A DNA stretch of 64,000 nucleotides from Isoetes taiwanensis (taxonomy: Eukaryota > Streptophyta > Lycopodiopsida > Isoetales > Isoetaceae). The notes beneath the pieces are model-generated. The model ran no database searches, had not been told where the DNA came from, and saw nothing but the letters and a program-made list of their open reading frames with translations. The stretch lies in the NCBI GenBank assembly GCA_021234155.1, contig JAJEKV010000005.1, positions 17,222,089 to 17,286,088 of the forward strand. The letters run 5' to 3'. Position numbers and translations under genes: made by a program. Position 1 is the first letter of the stretch; the number at the start of each line of letters is the position of its first letter. Below are positions 51,340 to 62,741 of the stretch, one piece after another.

Positions 51340-54300
51340 TTTTGTCCAGTCAGGGTGCGGCTGCCTCTCGGCCTTCTCGGACGGTGTTCCGTTTGAACAC
51401 CCGGCTTCTGGCTGATGCGGATTTCTCGGCCCAGTGCCAGGAGTTGTGGCTTGATACCTTTTCATCTCTGAAGGGTATGTCTGGTATGGTGACTGCGTTG
51501 GCCAGGGTGAAGCGTTTTGCTAAGGTCTTTGGTAGGCGCTGCGTGCGGCAGAGAGCGCAGGAGTTGCATAGTCTTTATCGAGTTGAGAAGATTCGGCGCA
51601 GAAACCTTCCGATGGCATTAGGGAGAATGCGTTGCAAACAGATATTGTTGCTTTGGAGCAAGGTTAAAGTGCATGAGGCGCTGCGGTGAAGGCAGCCCCA
51701 CCGGGTTGAAGGAGGGGGATACAAGTTCGTCGGTGTTCGTGAGCGGCTAGGGCAAATGGGCGATATGTAAAGATCTATGCGCCCTTGCTTTGCACGATGG
51801 GCGGACTTTGGAGGATCCGGCCGAACGAAGCAGAGAGGTATGTGCATGCTCATTTCTCGTGGTTTTTGCGCTAAAGCCGCGACTCTTCCCTATGAGCAGG
51901 AGATGCGGGGAGCTTGTTTTGGGGGTTGTTAAGCCATCTATTTTGCCTCACCAACGTGAGAGCTTGGAGCGTGAGCTCTCGAGAGAGGATTTAGCGGAGG
52001 CATGTATGTGCATGGCCAAGGATAAATGTCCCGGGCTGGATGGCATCCCCTGTGGAGTTCTTTTCGGACTTATTGGGAGTGGGCTGGTGAGTCTGCGGTA
52101 CTAGGTGTATCTTGAGTTGCCGCGGTCTTCTCACATGGATAGGATCTTGAATACCGCATGCATTTCCTTGATTCCTAAGGTTAGCGACCTTCTACTATTA
52201 ATGATTGGAGGCCTATATCCTTGTTGTCCTCTCGTGGTACAAGATTATTGCGAAAGCCCCCGGCCGAGAAGTTGAAGCCGGTATTGACTTCTTCCATTAG
52301 TAAGGTGCGACCGGGTTTGTTCCGGGAGGAACATTTTGACTAATGTTGCCGCTTGACTTATGAGGGCCTTTATTGGGCGGGAGAGCGAGTCAAGGCATTG
52401 CCTATCTTAAGCTTGACTTTGCCAAAGCTTATGATAGTGTCCGTTGGGAGTTCTGCCGCCATGATGTTAGCGTTAGGCGTGGTCCACGCTTTCTGAGACA
52501 CGATCATGAAGCCGCATAGGTCGGCCACAGGCTACGGTGGTGTGCGAGTAGGTGAACCCTCGCCTTTTTCTCCTTAGGGCGAGGGTAGGGCGTCGGGGGT
52601 GCCCTTTGGCACCATTTTGTTTACGATTGTGGCGGAGGCCTTTGCCTCGCTTGTTTTTGCTGCGGTGGAGGAGGGGGTGGTGGATGGGCTTGGATGCGCG
52701 GGATGGTAGTCGGCCAGATTATTAACCCGATTCGCCGATGACACTTTTCTCTTCTTGGTGGCGTAAGAGAGGAATTTGCGGAATGTGAAGGGTTTCTTCG
52801 GATACTTTCTCCTTGGCCTCGGGCATTCTTTCGAATTGGGGCAAATGCTCCGCATTATGGGCCCGGTTGATTCCGCCTCCCCCTTGTTTGGCTCTATTCC
52901 CTTGGAAGGTGCTTCGGGTAATGTGTGTACTAAATTTGTTGGGTATTCCCTTTGGAGGGGATGTTTCCATGGGGAGGGTGTGGGATGAGATTTTGCAGGG
53001 GTTGCAGAAACACCTCAATTGGTGGAAGGGTAGCAAGTTGTCCATGGCAGGTAGGATCACTATTGCCAAGTCAGTACTTTGTAGCACTCATGTGTATACA
53101 GCATCTGCGATGTTAGCTCCTGAGGGTAAGATACAGGCTTTGGATAAGATTGTTCGAAATTTTGTGTGGGGCGGGGATGATGAAGGGGCGGTTGTTAAAG
53201 TGGCTTGGTGGAAGTGTCTCCGCCCCCGGGAGGATGGGGGCTTGGCCATTCTGGATTTGGCACTCCATAGTAAGGTGTTGGTCTCTAAGTTTATTTGGAG
53301 CATTCTCGGGATGGAGCATCTTTCTCTGGTGCGGCACTATTGTGGCAATCTCTTCGCCATTGTGTGGCATTTGGAAAGTCGTCTGTGCATGTAGAGTTGC
53401 CCTGGGCACTGTTGTATGGTCTCCGGCCTTTCCCACATGCATCCCCTTTTCTCACGGGGGTGTTGCGGGCTTGGGATCACGTGCGTGTGCTCTTCCAGCT
53501 AGATTATGCCTCAGTTTATCACCACTCTTCTCCTTTCTTGTGGGTTCCTCTACCCCTAGCATTACTTGCCCTTGGTCGCCACATGCATGCTCGGACCTTG
53601 GGCCGTTGGAGGCGAAGCTCTTTGCTCACCTTGGAGGATTGGTATTGGGATGGTCACTAGCCGTGGGAGTTCTTTCGAGCTTCGCTTTTTCCTGAAGGGA
53701 CGGTGACCAGGGCTATTTTGGGAACAAGTGGCGGGGAGTATTCCGCTACACATACCTATAGTCCCTCGGGGTGATGTGGTGGTGCAGTTTGGAAGGTTCA
53801 TCCGGATGTTGTATCTTCTTGTTTTGTGCGGTCTTGTTGTTAGGGTGTTGGCTATTCATGACACTCGCCCCTTGCCGGGCAAGTGGTCTCTGCAGCTTCC
53901 AGGGTTCTCGATGGCTTTCGGTTTGGACATGGACATGGAGCTCACTTCCCCCCAGAAGGTTGGTGCTTCGCGGGTGGTGGTGCCATTTGTATCGGGGTGA
54001 ATGTCCTTGTGAGTCGGTTTAGGCGGGTGTGAGCCCTCTTTGCCCCTTGTTGTGGCCTTCATCGTGAGACCGGTGGAGCATTGTATGCGTTTTATGCCCT
54101 CACTTGCGGGTTGCCCGGGATTGGGTCGGCTCTGTTCAGGTGAGATTGAATAGCCAACAATTGCCGCTTCATGTATATATCCTCGGTGCTTGGCCGCCAG
54201 ACGGCAAAGCCTTGCATCCAGGCGTGGCTTGGTTGGTGTGGTTGATTTGGAAGCGGCGGGCGGTTGTGGATCTTTCGGGGATTCAAGCCCGACTGCTGAC

Positions 54301-54560
54301 CTCCTCGATTCCTCGACTTCGGTACAAGCTATTTCAAAGCTTTTGGTGTTCCCGAGGATTAGTAGAGCGGAAGTTTTCCATTTGGCGGGACTTCTTGGGT
54401 GTGGTAGATGGTGATGGCCAGTTTGTACAGCAGTAGAGTTGCAGTTGTTGTGGAGTGTCGAGGTATCACTGTCTCTTTGGGGCAGTTCTCCTTCCTCCTC
54501 ACTTGCTTTGTAACATTACCATTCTTTTAATATATTGCTGACACAGTTCTTCAAAAAAAA
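51340..54560 (+). pseudogene. 5'-truncated plant LINE (RT and C-terminal region) with poly(A)
   Basis: The plus strand encodes ARVKRFAKVFGRRCVRQRAQ, then LSREDLAEACMCMAKDKCPG with GLDGIP (RT entry motif), RILNTACISLIPKVSD, YLKLDFAKAYDSVRWEFC (motif A, DFAKAYD), and after the YADD region (degraded near 52730) LQGLQKHLNWWKGSKLSMAG, RITIAKSVLCSTHVYTASAM, KIVRNFVWGGDD. This is the classic end of LINE ORF2. A 12-base poly(A) at 54549-54560 closes it. Many frame changes are present. It is a different lineage from the minus-strand L1-type LINE at 4-12 kb and is much richer in GC. Confidence 0.85.
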
Positions 54561-55650
54561 AAAAGAGATCCAAGGAAAGAAGAGAATTGCAGATGGAGGA
54601 AGGCACACATGAGAGCCTAGAAATTTTGTAGGAGCCTGGTCGTGGAGGGCTTTATCACATCGTGATCCAGAGCATGCACTGACGATCATTCATGATAAAA
54701 TGGATCAGAACAAAACCATGGTACCTAGACTGGAGAAGTTGGCAAAATCAGTATGGAGGGGAGAACACTTAAAAGTCAGTGTTACAGGTGCACTGATGCA
54801 CGGCCATGGCATAGGCGCCCTGGGCCATTTTTCCCTCGATCTATGGAAGGATGATTTTAATTTCTACGTGGGATCTTTGAACTGCACACACTTAAAGTCC
54901 TTGAGGATGCTTCAGGAGACAATTGAGGCCATTTAAAAGATGCAGATCACCCTGAATATGCATGGGGGACAACAATCCTTAACTCAGATGCACTGAGGAC
55001 TGAAAAATAGAATAGCAACGGACAAGAGTTCTTAGCTCCACCAAAAGCTGCAGCCTACCCTAAATAGCTACCAAGGAGACTCTATCTGCAACTATACAAT
55101 TGCTCTGGCCAGAACAAGAATAGATATCATTTCTGTTACCTTTCTTATCTTGTATGGTTAGGTGTTTTTGATCAGGTGCAGCTTGGGTTCATGATGGTTG
55201 GTCACACCCATGATGACATCGATGCACTATTTGGATATAACTCAACTTTACTCCGATGAACGAGGTTATTGACTACTGGTCAAATCTTATGCATGCACTT
55301 AGAGATGTTCCATTCGGGGTAGTGGAAATCAAAGGGAAATCAAAGACTTCTGGCCTCTCACTAGACATGCCATGCTAGATGAGCTTGATTCCATAGTGCA
55401 CGACGAGTACACACCACCACCCTACTACATGGGGCCGACAAAGGATAAACCTCAAAACTCAGTTGAAATATTCGACCTATATCAGGATATGAAAAGGTAT
55501 GCTCTTGCTCATCAGACCAGCAGTTTTGATTAAGGTTATAAGATCTTTGAAGCTTAATCTCGTCAGGTTGAGTGGAAATTTATTAGTGAGCAAAACAAGA
55601 GACCACGGGAAAAAACAATTACAAGAATGCTTACAGTAAGTTTGTCCCGC
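54561..55650 (+). pseudogene. Second DUF7869-like transposase, C-terminal half
   Basis: It resumes the gene cut at 47138: DPEHALTIIHDKMDQNKTMV (first acidic D), LKVSVTGALMHGHGIGALGH, FSLDLWKDDFNFYVGS. Then, in another frame, come LQLYNCSGQNKNRYHFCYLS and VQLGFMMVGHTHDDIDALFG (55188-55245). Copy A has LLDNCWKENKN where this copy has LYNCSGQNKN, so the conserved aspartate is changed to tyrosine (GAC to TAC at 55094-55096). About 60 bases equivalent to copy A (IQLKDTLASTAIE) are missing at the junction with the nested insertions. Confidence 0.7.
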
Positions 55651-57440
55651 TCACCAATGATGAAAGGATGTTACTATCGACATTAGATTTCCATTGTGTC
55701 TGATAGCTATGAATGCAGCAAATAATAACATGAATATTCATGTTCATGTAACGGATGTTGTTATTGGATATATTGTTCCTTACGTGCTATGTGAAATGAT
55801 ATTGCTAGTGCATTCTACTTGATGGTACAAGGCGTCTGTATAAGAGGTCATCCAAGGACTTTTGTTCAAGTAAAAAGTTGATGTCATGTAAAATAGCATG
55901 ATCAACTCATCATGAATCTACAATGCTTGTATTTTTTGAGAGATGCATTAGAATCATGGTCAAAAAATGTTCTGACCAAGAGTACAAGGCAGTATTTTAG
56001 ACGTGAGACAAGGATGTCCTATTAGGTTTTTAAAAATGAGATTGGGAATGTAATGCAATGCCAGAAGTCAACTTTCTGCACATACATGAGAACATAGCTA
56101 TCACTTTTCAAATCCATGCCATATATACTGGCACATTCTTGCTTTAAAGTTAGAGCATTACTTATAATTGCACTTATTCTTTCTTGCCTAGCAAAGAGGC
56201 ATGTGTTGGGTTCCAAGTGTTGAAATTTATAGAACCACAAATTACAGATCACATCTTCCTTTTTGTTGTGGCATATACTTGAAGTACGAAAGATACTTCA
56301 CTTTTGCATGTCATGTGCACTGGAAAACATTTAGCAGCCACAGTTAGATAGGGAGACAGTTGATCTTGACAAGGACAATCAAGCTAAGAAACATGACTGT
56401 TATAAATTGGACTCCTAACAAAAGGTACATTAAAGAGCAAAGCAAAATTTGTCAACTAATATACATTAAGAGTTTAGTTGCCTTTATGAGAGCTTGGCCT
56501 ATGTTCAGGAATTACGCCACTATTTCTTTCGCATTCATTCATAATTTAGAAAGGAAAGCTTGTGCAGGACAATGAGAAAACATCACCAACATATAATTGT
56601 CTATTTCCATGTTGACCTTAATTTCACGTTTTCTAAAACATCCTAGCTTTTATTTTTGAAGCAGTTATCCCTCTTTTGTAGAACTATACCATCGTACAAA
56701 TGCACATAAGTGGGGGTCGACATTAAATTTGAAGAATATGTTGCATATTTGAAGAATATGTTGCATAGCTTTCAGGTGTATTAGCACTGAATGAGCATGG
56801 CAATGTTGCATATTGGGAACCATCGTAGAATTCTCAAATGTTTCATAGTTATGTAGATATCCATTGTACACAATGTTCACATTTTCTTCAATACTAAAAT
56901 TCCATATGGTGTACATAGGTGACCGTCATAATTACTGGTGTTCACTAAAAGTCTACATGATTGTTTGAACAAAAGAATAAATACGGCATTTGTCATGTTC
57001 CTAGATCTACAAAATAGTTGAAGCAACAGCGACATACAAATTTATTCTTGCTTTTGTAATTGTACCACCTTCCCTTCTAACCCCTTCTTCCCCATCCAAG
57101 CAAGGGTCGAAATTAGGGGTTCCTCCGCAAAATATCCGATTAAAGTTGGAAATGTCCTATTTGCTAAAGTAGATGCAGGCAAATTTTTAATCAAAATTTC
57201 ATAAAAATAGTATTAAATTAGGCAAGTTAGAGGTATTTTTCTCAAAAATCCGGCAAGCATGAATAAATAGAAGGCGGCATTTTTACTGGTCAGCGCAAAA
57301 TCTAAATTCAAGGCCTGTGACACAACTTAATTTTCCTTCAACTACCCCTGCCCCAATTCTGCCTTTTGAGAATTAAGAGAATATTTTGAGAATTAAGAGA
57401 ATATTCTTAGCAGCAGGCTGGAACACGTATACCATGTGTA
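55651..57440. other. Intergenic DNA, no gene recognised
   Basis: AT-rich, with short unconvincing ORFs. A perfect small tandem duplication (TTTGAAGAATATGTTGCATA twice) lies at about 56729-56768, and another (GAGAATATTTTGAGAATTAA) near 57367. Confidence 0.45.
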
Positions 57441-58019
57441 CACGTAGGATAGGCGCGATGACGTGTCTGATTTTGGGTCATTATTAGGACGTACATTCCG
57501 TTTCAAAATGGCAAGGAAATACGCCGCCACTGGTAATACGTACCATCATCACCTTTGGCGATGGTGCCATCATTACCTTCACGACCTCGGCGCTGGCTAT
57601 GGCGATTCTTATCTCCTTAATTTAATTTTGATCCTGGATCAAGCTTTATTTCTCCACAAGCTCTCCGGCGAAATTTTCTCTTCCTTCATTGCTTCAGGTT
57701 TAATCCTCATTCTTCATGCATTTCCATTAAAGAACAATCCTGTTGTGCATTTGAAACCGGTTTAAATATCGCTTCTTTTTTTGGTCCCTTGAATGCTAAT
57801 ATCTGTTTATCAGTATGCAGCTGGACAAGCAGAGTATGAATCAGGCTTTACTTCTAAATTAGCAACGGATGTGTCATTCTGAGGTTCGCGTTCTTATGTG
57901 ATCCTTTTAGTTCAGCGGTTTCATGTTGCTTGAAAACATGAAAGAGAGCACGGGCCGATTTGGGTAGTATAGAACTGCTCAAAGGCAATTGGACAAAGTG
58001 TCTTAGTCCATATTTTCCA
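57441..58019 (+). promoter_or_regulatory. Probable promoter, 5' UTR and first intron of the helicase gene
   Basis: The stretch contains CAAAATGGCAAGGAAATACG (an early ATG in a 100-codon ORF that I do not accept as coding) and pyrimidine-rich tracts before AG. No upstream coding exon matching the SDE3 N-terminus was identified. Confidence 0.35.
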
Positions 58020-61000
58020 ATGGCCAACAAACGTCGTAATTCCGGGCCAGATAAAGGAAAGAGACCAAGGAAAAGGACAAAATCAGAGATATCTGTTTAC
58101 CCACCATTCAAGGAAAGCGAGGATGAGCTTATAACGATATGTGTTGGGGAGGTTCTGACGGATACTATCTGGATTGTGAACAATGGGGCGACACCTAAAA
58201 ATTTACTACATGCAGAGCTATCTTACGCAAAGCCATTGAGATCCTTCTCTTTATCCATGTTGAATTCTTCAGGCAATGGGGAGGCTGAAGAAAAGCTTGA
58301 AGGGCCGTGGACGCTTGACCCAAGTGGTTCCCTAAAAATAAATCTGTCGTGCCGTGGATTGCAAGCAAGCCTACATAAAGCTGGAGTGCTCTTCCACTTT
58401 GAAGAAGACAACATCTTATGCCCTGTTGCCTTGATGGGGGATGATATATATTCCAAGAATTCGGCACCGACTGAACCTTACAAACGAAAACCTGCACTTC
58501 TACCTCCACCTTGCGGGGTGGTTCCAGGACCACTACTCCCTCCTCCGATTTTCAAACAACCATTACCAGAGTATTTTCTTCCGGATTCGAAATGGGTCAA
58601 TTCCCAGATGAAGAAACTACCAGTATTGCAGCAGGAGCTCTCAATGAGGAATTATGAGGAGTACTTCTCCCTGCTCCTGTATCTTGAGGAGCTACAAATG
58701 CAGGTATAGTTTTCGCTTACTTTTGCTACATTACAGGCATGTTAATGATCTGATGTTAATAAAATCAGTATAGAACTAGTCCAATTAGTAGTGAATTCAT
58801 ATGTAAATGATGACAAGGGGTGGACTCATACTCACGTCTGCTTGTTTTCTTGATTCCTTTTTACTTGACTGCTATGAAATATGTTAAGAGAGGAGGAAAC
58901 CTGATATTAAAGCCAATTTATCCATGTACACCAAGCTTTCAGTCATAAAGTATGGATAGATTGTATAAGCAGTTCTGAGTTGTGGCATCAAGAGTTGTCT
59001 ACACTTTTGAGCACATTTCTAACTGATTGACATGGATGGTAATCACATGGTTCATTTTGTTGCATTGCACAAAAAGTATAACATTGTTGGTGCTTGATCT
59101 CGCTTGGCTCTTCCATTGTTGCTAAACTGCTTGATGTGATCAAGCTCTCTAATATTGAATTCCATGTTTGCAGGTTAATGTTCGAGCTTATGATCAACAA
59201 AATGTCCAGATGAATCCTGTTCATGGTGATCTTTTGTCTATAAAGGTCCCAGGTTTGTATGAGAAACGTCCTTCACTGGTTTATCGAGATGCAATCTATG
59301 CTCGATATGCTAATACTACTGATGTAGAGTACCAGGTTAGCAGCAGTAGTTCTTCTATCGCACCTGATTTGCTTTTAGTTGCCACTCATTTCCTGATTTT
59401 TTTTTCCAATTTAAAGTTTATTTATTATTTCTGAAGATCAAAATAAATATTCATTCTCCACAAGGGTTTTTGGTTTATCAGATGGATGGCAAAAGTTTGT
59501 ATTAGATCGCCCAAAGAAAGGCCATGAACATGACAGAAATTCAGACGTATATTTATTCTTATAAAGCAGGGAAAAAATAAACTCTTATACCCTTGTTCAT
59601 TGAAAGAAGTGCTTCAGATCTAGCTCGTCATCCAAATTAGTGCCTTTTGTTAACCTTCTAGGTTTGCTTTGAATCTGAATCGATTTGCCAACTATTTTTG
59701 CTTCTTTGGTTGCAGGGATTCATCTATGCTCTACATGCAGATGAAATTCATGTTAAATTTGGTCGATCATTTTATAACAACTTTATTCCAACTTTGCGAT
59801 TTGATGTTCGGTTCTCCTTCAGCAGAATTAATCTGAGACGTGCACATCATGCTGTATCTCATAGCAAAAGATTGAATCGCATACTTTTTCCCAAGTCTAC
59901 AACTGAGAAGCAATGGCAAAATGAGCAAAGGCATTTTCCACCTTTTAACTCTCAGATTAATCAGGAACAAGCCATGGCTGTTGCCAACATATTGGAGAAA
60001 AGTGGAGGACCACCATATATTGTTTTTGGGCCACCTGGAACTGGGAAGACTGTTACATTGATAGAATCTATCCTTCAAATATATAGAAGTAATCCCAAAG
60101 CTCTGATTCTTGCCTGCGCTCCCTCAAACAGTGCCTCTGATCTGATTTTGGAGAGGTTGATTGGGACTATACAGAAAGGGGATATGCTTAGGCTGAATGC
60201 TTACAGCCGCCCAAGGATGGATGTTCCCAGTCACCTGCTCCCTTACTGCTCTGCAGAGAACTCTGATTTCTTTCCCTGTCCTGATATGGGAGAATTAATG
60301 AAGTATAAGTTGATTGTATCAACCTATATGAGTTCTGGACTGCTTGTTGCTCAGGGGGTGCCTTGTGGACATTTCAGCCACATTTTTCTAGATGAGGCTG
60401 GCCAAGCAACGGAACCAGATTCACTTGTTCCAATTGCAAATTTAGCCATGCCAGAAACAGTACTAGTGCTGGCAGGTGATCCTAAGCAACTTGGACCTGT
60501 TGTTCTATCTCCAATAGCCGAAAAGTTCGGCCTTGAAAAGTCTCTTTTGGAACGCTTAACAACGTTTCCTTTCTGTAATGACATATATTCTAAACATATT
60601 ACGAAACTTATAAAGAATTATAGGTCCCATAAAGATATACTGGATCTTCCTTCGCGTCTCTTCTACAATGGAGATCTGATACCTTGTGCAGACCATTCAG
60701 TTTATTCTTTATGTGGTTGGGATCAGCTACCAAACAAGAATTTCCCCTTACTTTTCTTTGGAATAGAAGGCAGCAACAGGAGGGAGGGAAGCAGTCCTTC
60801 CTGGTTTAATCCACAAGAAGTGAGCAAGGTAATGGAAATGGTGAGAAGGTTAAAAGATTTTAAGAGCAGCAGAGTAAGCGACGATGACATTGGGATTATC
60901 ACTCCTTACAGCCAGCAAGTGAAGAAAATAAAGAATGCCCTTGCTGCAGCAGAACTGAGTGCCATTAAAGTGGGTAGTGTGGAACAATTTCAGGGACAAG

Positions 61001-61382
61001 AAAAACGTGTCATTATAATTTCTACTGTTCGGACAAGCGCAGCGTTTTTGAACTTTGATAAGCAGCATGATATAGGCTTTCTTTCCAATCCAAAACGATT
61101 TAATGTTGCCATCACCCGTGCTAAAGCCCTGCTGATAATCATTGGGAACCCATATGTCTTGTATAAGGTTAGTATGTTCGACTTGCATATGTGTCAATTT
61201 AAGAAATATTTCCTGATTGTTTGCTTTTCTGCCAGGACAAGCATTGGGGCACTCTCCTTTCTTATTGCATAGATAACAAAGCATATATGGGCTCCCCTAC
61301 ACCCAAAGAAAATGAAGATGAGATACGGAGTCTTCGGACAATGGGGGATTTGAGTTTTTCCCTGCGATGTTTATATTACTGA
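58020..61382 (+). CDS. SDE3: SDE3/MOV10-type RNA helicase (four exons, about 814 aa)
   Basis: Exons 58020-58703, 59174-59335, 59716-61167 and 61236-61382 join in phase 0 at GT-AG sites. I start at MANKRRNSGPDKGKRPRKRT; an upstream non-ATG extension is ignored. The N-terminal third carries a beta-rich region (FKESEDELITICVGEVLTDT) and YFLPDSKWVNSQMKKLP. Superfamily 1 helicase motifs are all intact: I GPPGTGKTVT, Ia APSNSASDL, II DEAGQ, III LAGDPKQLGPVVLS, IV NYRSH, V VEQFQGQEKRVIIISTVR, VI FNVAITRAKALLIIIGNP. The C-terminus reads DKHWGTLLSYCIDNKAY. Arabidopsis SDE3 (about 1000 aa) acts with Argonaute-dependent RNA silencing and amplification of siRNA. This copy is shorter at the N-terminus, so a 5' exon may be missing or the protein is a short paralog. 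Confidence 0.9.
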
Positions 61383-62100
61383 CCTGATTGAAACTTGGTT
61401 AGGTTAGTTACCTCCTTTCAACATTGGCATGCCCTGCAGGTTTTCAAAGAGCTCAGTAGGCCCCACGTCCCATTTTCTTTGTATTATGCCATAGGCTTCT
61501 TCGACCCAAACTGATGACCATATTGCTTATATTTTGACCTTTAACTGCTGAACATACATGTCTATCATTCTTGTTTTGGACCATCAAACACAAGGATGTT
61601 TGAAGAATGCTTAATGAAAACGACTGGGAAGTGGGGCCATAACTTATTCCCCATAAATGTGAAGAGCCTGGAAAAAGAAAGTGCATAGAGTTTCTTGGTT
61701 CTAAAAAACCAATGAATATGGTTTTAAAGTGCATTTTGATATTGATAGTGCAGACAAATCTTACAAGAAAGTCATTTTAAAGAACAGATTATTGTAATTT
61801 AAATGATAAGTGGAATGCTTCATTAAAGTAGTAAAGTTGTGGGTCGACATCAACATGTAGGTCGAACATCAAAATGCAAGTCACCACCTTGCCATATTGT
61901 TATGTGCATGCATTCTTCTAGGTGGAATTCACGAACATGTATTTAATTGTACAATTTCATTTTACCATCTTTCATTCTAACATATTAAATTCCAATAACT
62001 ATAAGATGCATGCACCAGACACGTCATGTTTCAATATTCATGTGCATTGACCTATATATCATTGCCCACGACTTACGCAGTAAAGCGCCTATATTGCATT
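61383..62100. other. 3' flank of the helicase gene, no gene recognised
   Basis: 3' UTR and intergenic DNA. No ORF accepted. Confidence 0.4.
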
Positions 62101-62114
62101 GTCCTTGTAACTTG

Positions 62115-62741
62115 TAACGTTCTTAACCAACGTGCCCCTAGCCAATAGGCAAAACCTTCTCGACATTTATGAGTGCCGCTTCGATATATTTATGCCGGTG
62201 TCTCGAAAACGCTCCACGGCCATATTATTTGTAACATTTCTAACCGACATGCCTTGAGCCAACTGGGCAAAACCGAGACGTTTATAAATAATTGCTTTTA
62301 CCCATTATTCTACAGGCACATTATTTCTAACCGACATGCCCTGAGCTATAGAAAACCGTCTAGATGTTTATGAGTAGTTGCTTTTATTCATTTATGCTAG
62401 TGTCTCAGGAATGCCCCCAGAGGCACATTACTAAGATCTCTCGAGCGGTCTACCATGGGCCCGACACAACCTCTCCCACGAGAACTATGCTTGTCCTCGA
62501 GCACACAATACCATCAAGACTTTATAAGATGGACCCCATACATATAGGCATCCATGGAAACTCGAACTCGAGACTTGAGACTCGACTCTAATACCAAATG
62601 TAACGTTCCTAACCGGCATGTCCTTAGCCAACTAGTCAAAACCATCTTAGACATTTATGAGTAGTCACCTCTATCCATTTATACTGGTGTCTCGGGTACG
62701 CCCATATGCACACTCGAACAATCTACCATGGGCCCGTTACA
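62115..62741 (-). mobile_element. TRIM-like element array: short LTR units and one internal segment
   Basis: On the minus strand, 62741-62599 is a 143-bp LTR-like unit starting TGTAACGGGCCCATGGTAGA and ending GGAACGTTACA (TG...CA with 6-bp inverted ends). It is followed directly by TTTGGTATTAGAGTC, close to a Met-tRNA primer binding site. A ~120-bp internal segment follows, then a second LTR-like unit starting GTGTCGGGCCCATGGTAGAC (about 62470). Two further partial units lie near 62230-62330 and 62115-62230. No coding capacity is present. This matches terminal-repeat retrotransposons in miniature arranged in tandem. Confidence 0.65.

Noticed and set aside
52574-54062. Several minus-strand ORFs over the LINE
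   Set aside because: Antisense to LINE ORF2; proline and serine-rich shadow readings.
57463-57765. 100-codon plus-strand ORF upstream of the helicase
   Set aside because: Does not resemble the SDE3 N-terminus and has no clear donor; more likely 5' UTR.
57960-58019. Upstream extension of the helicase frame
   Set aside because: It has no ATG; the first ATG in frame is at 58020 (MANKRR).
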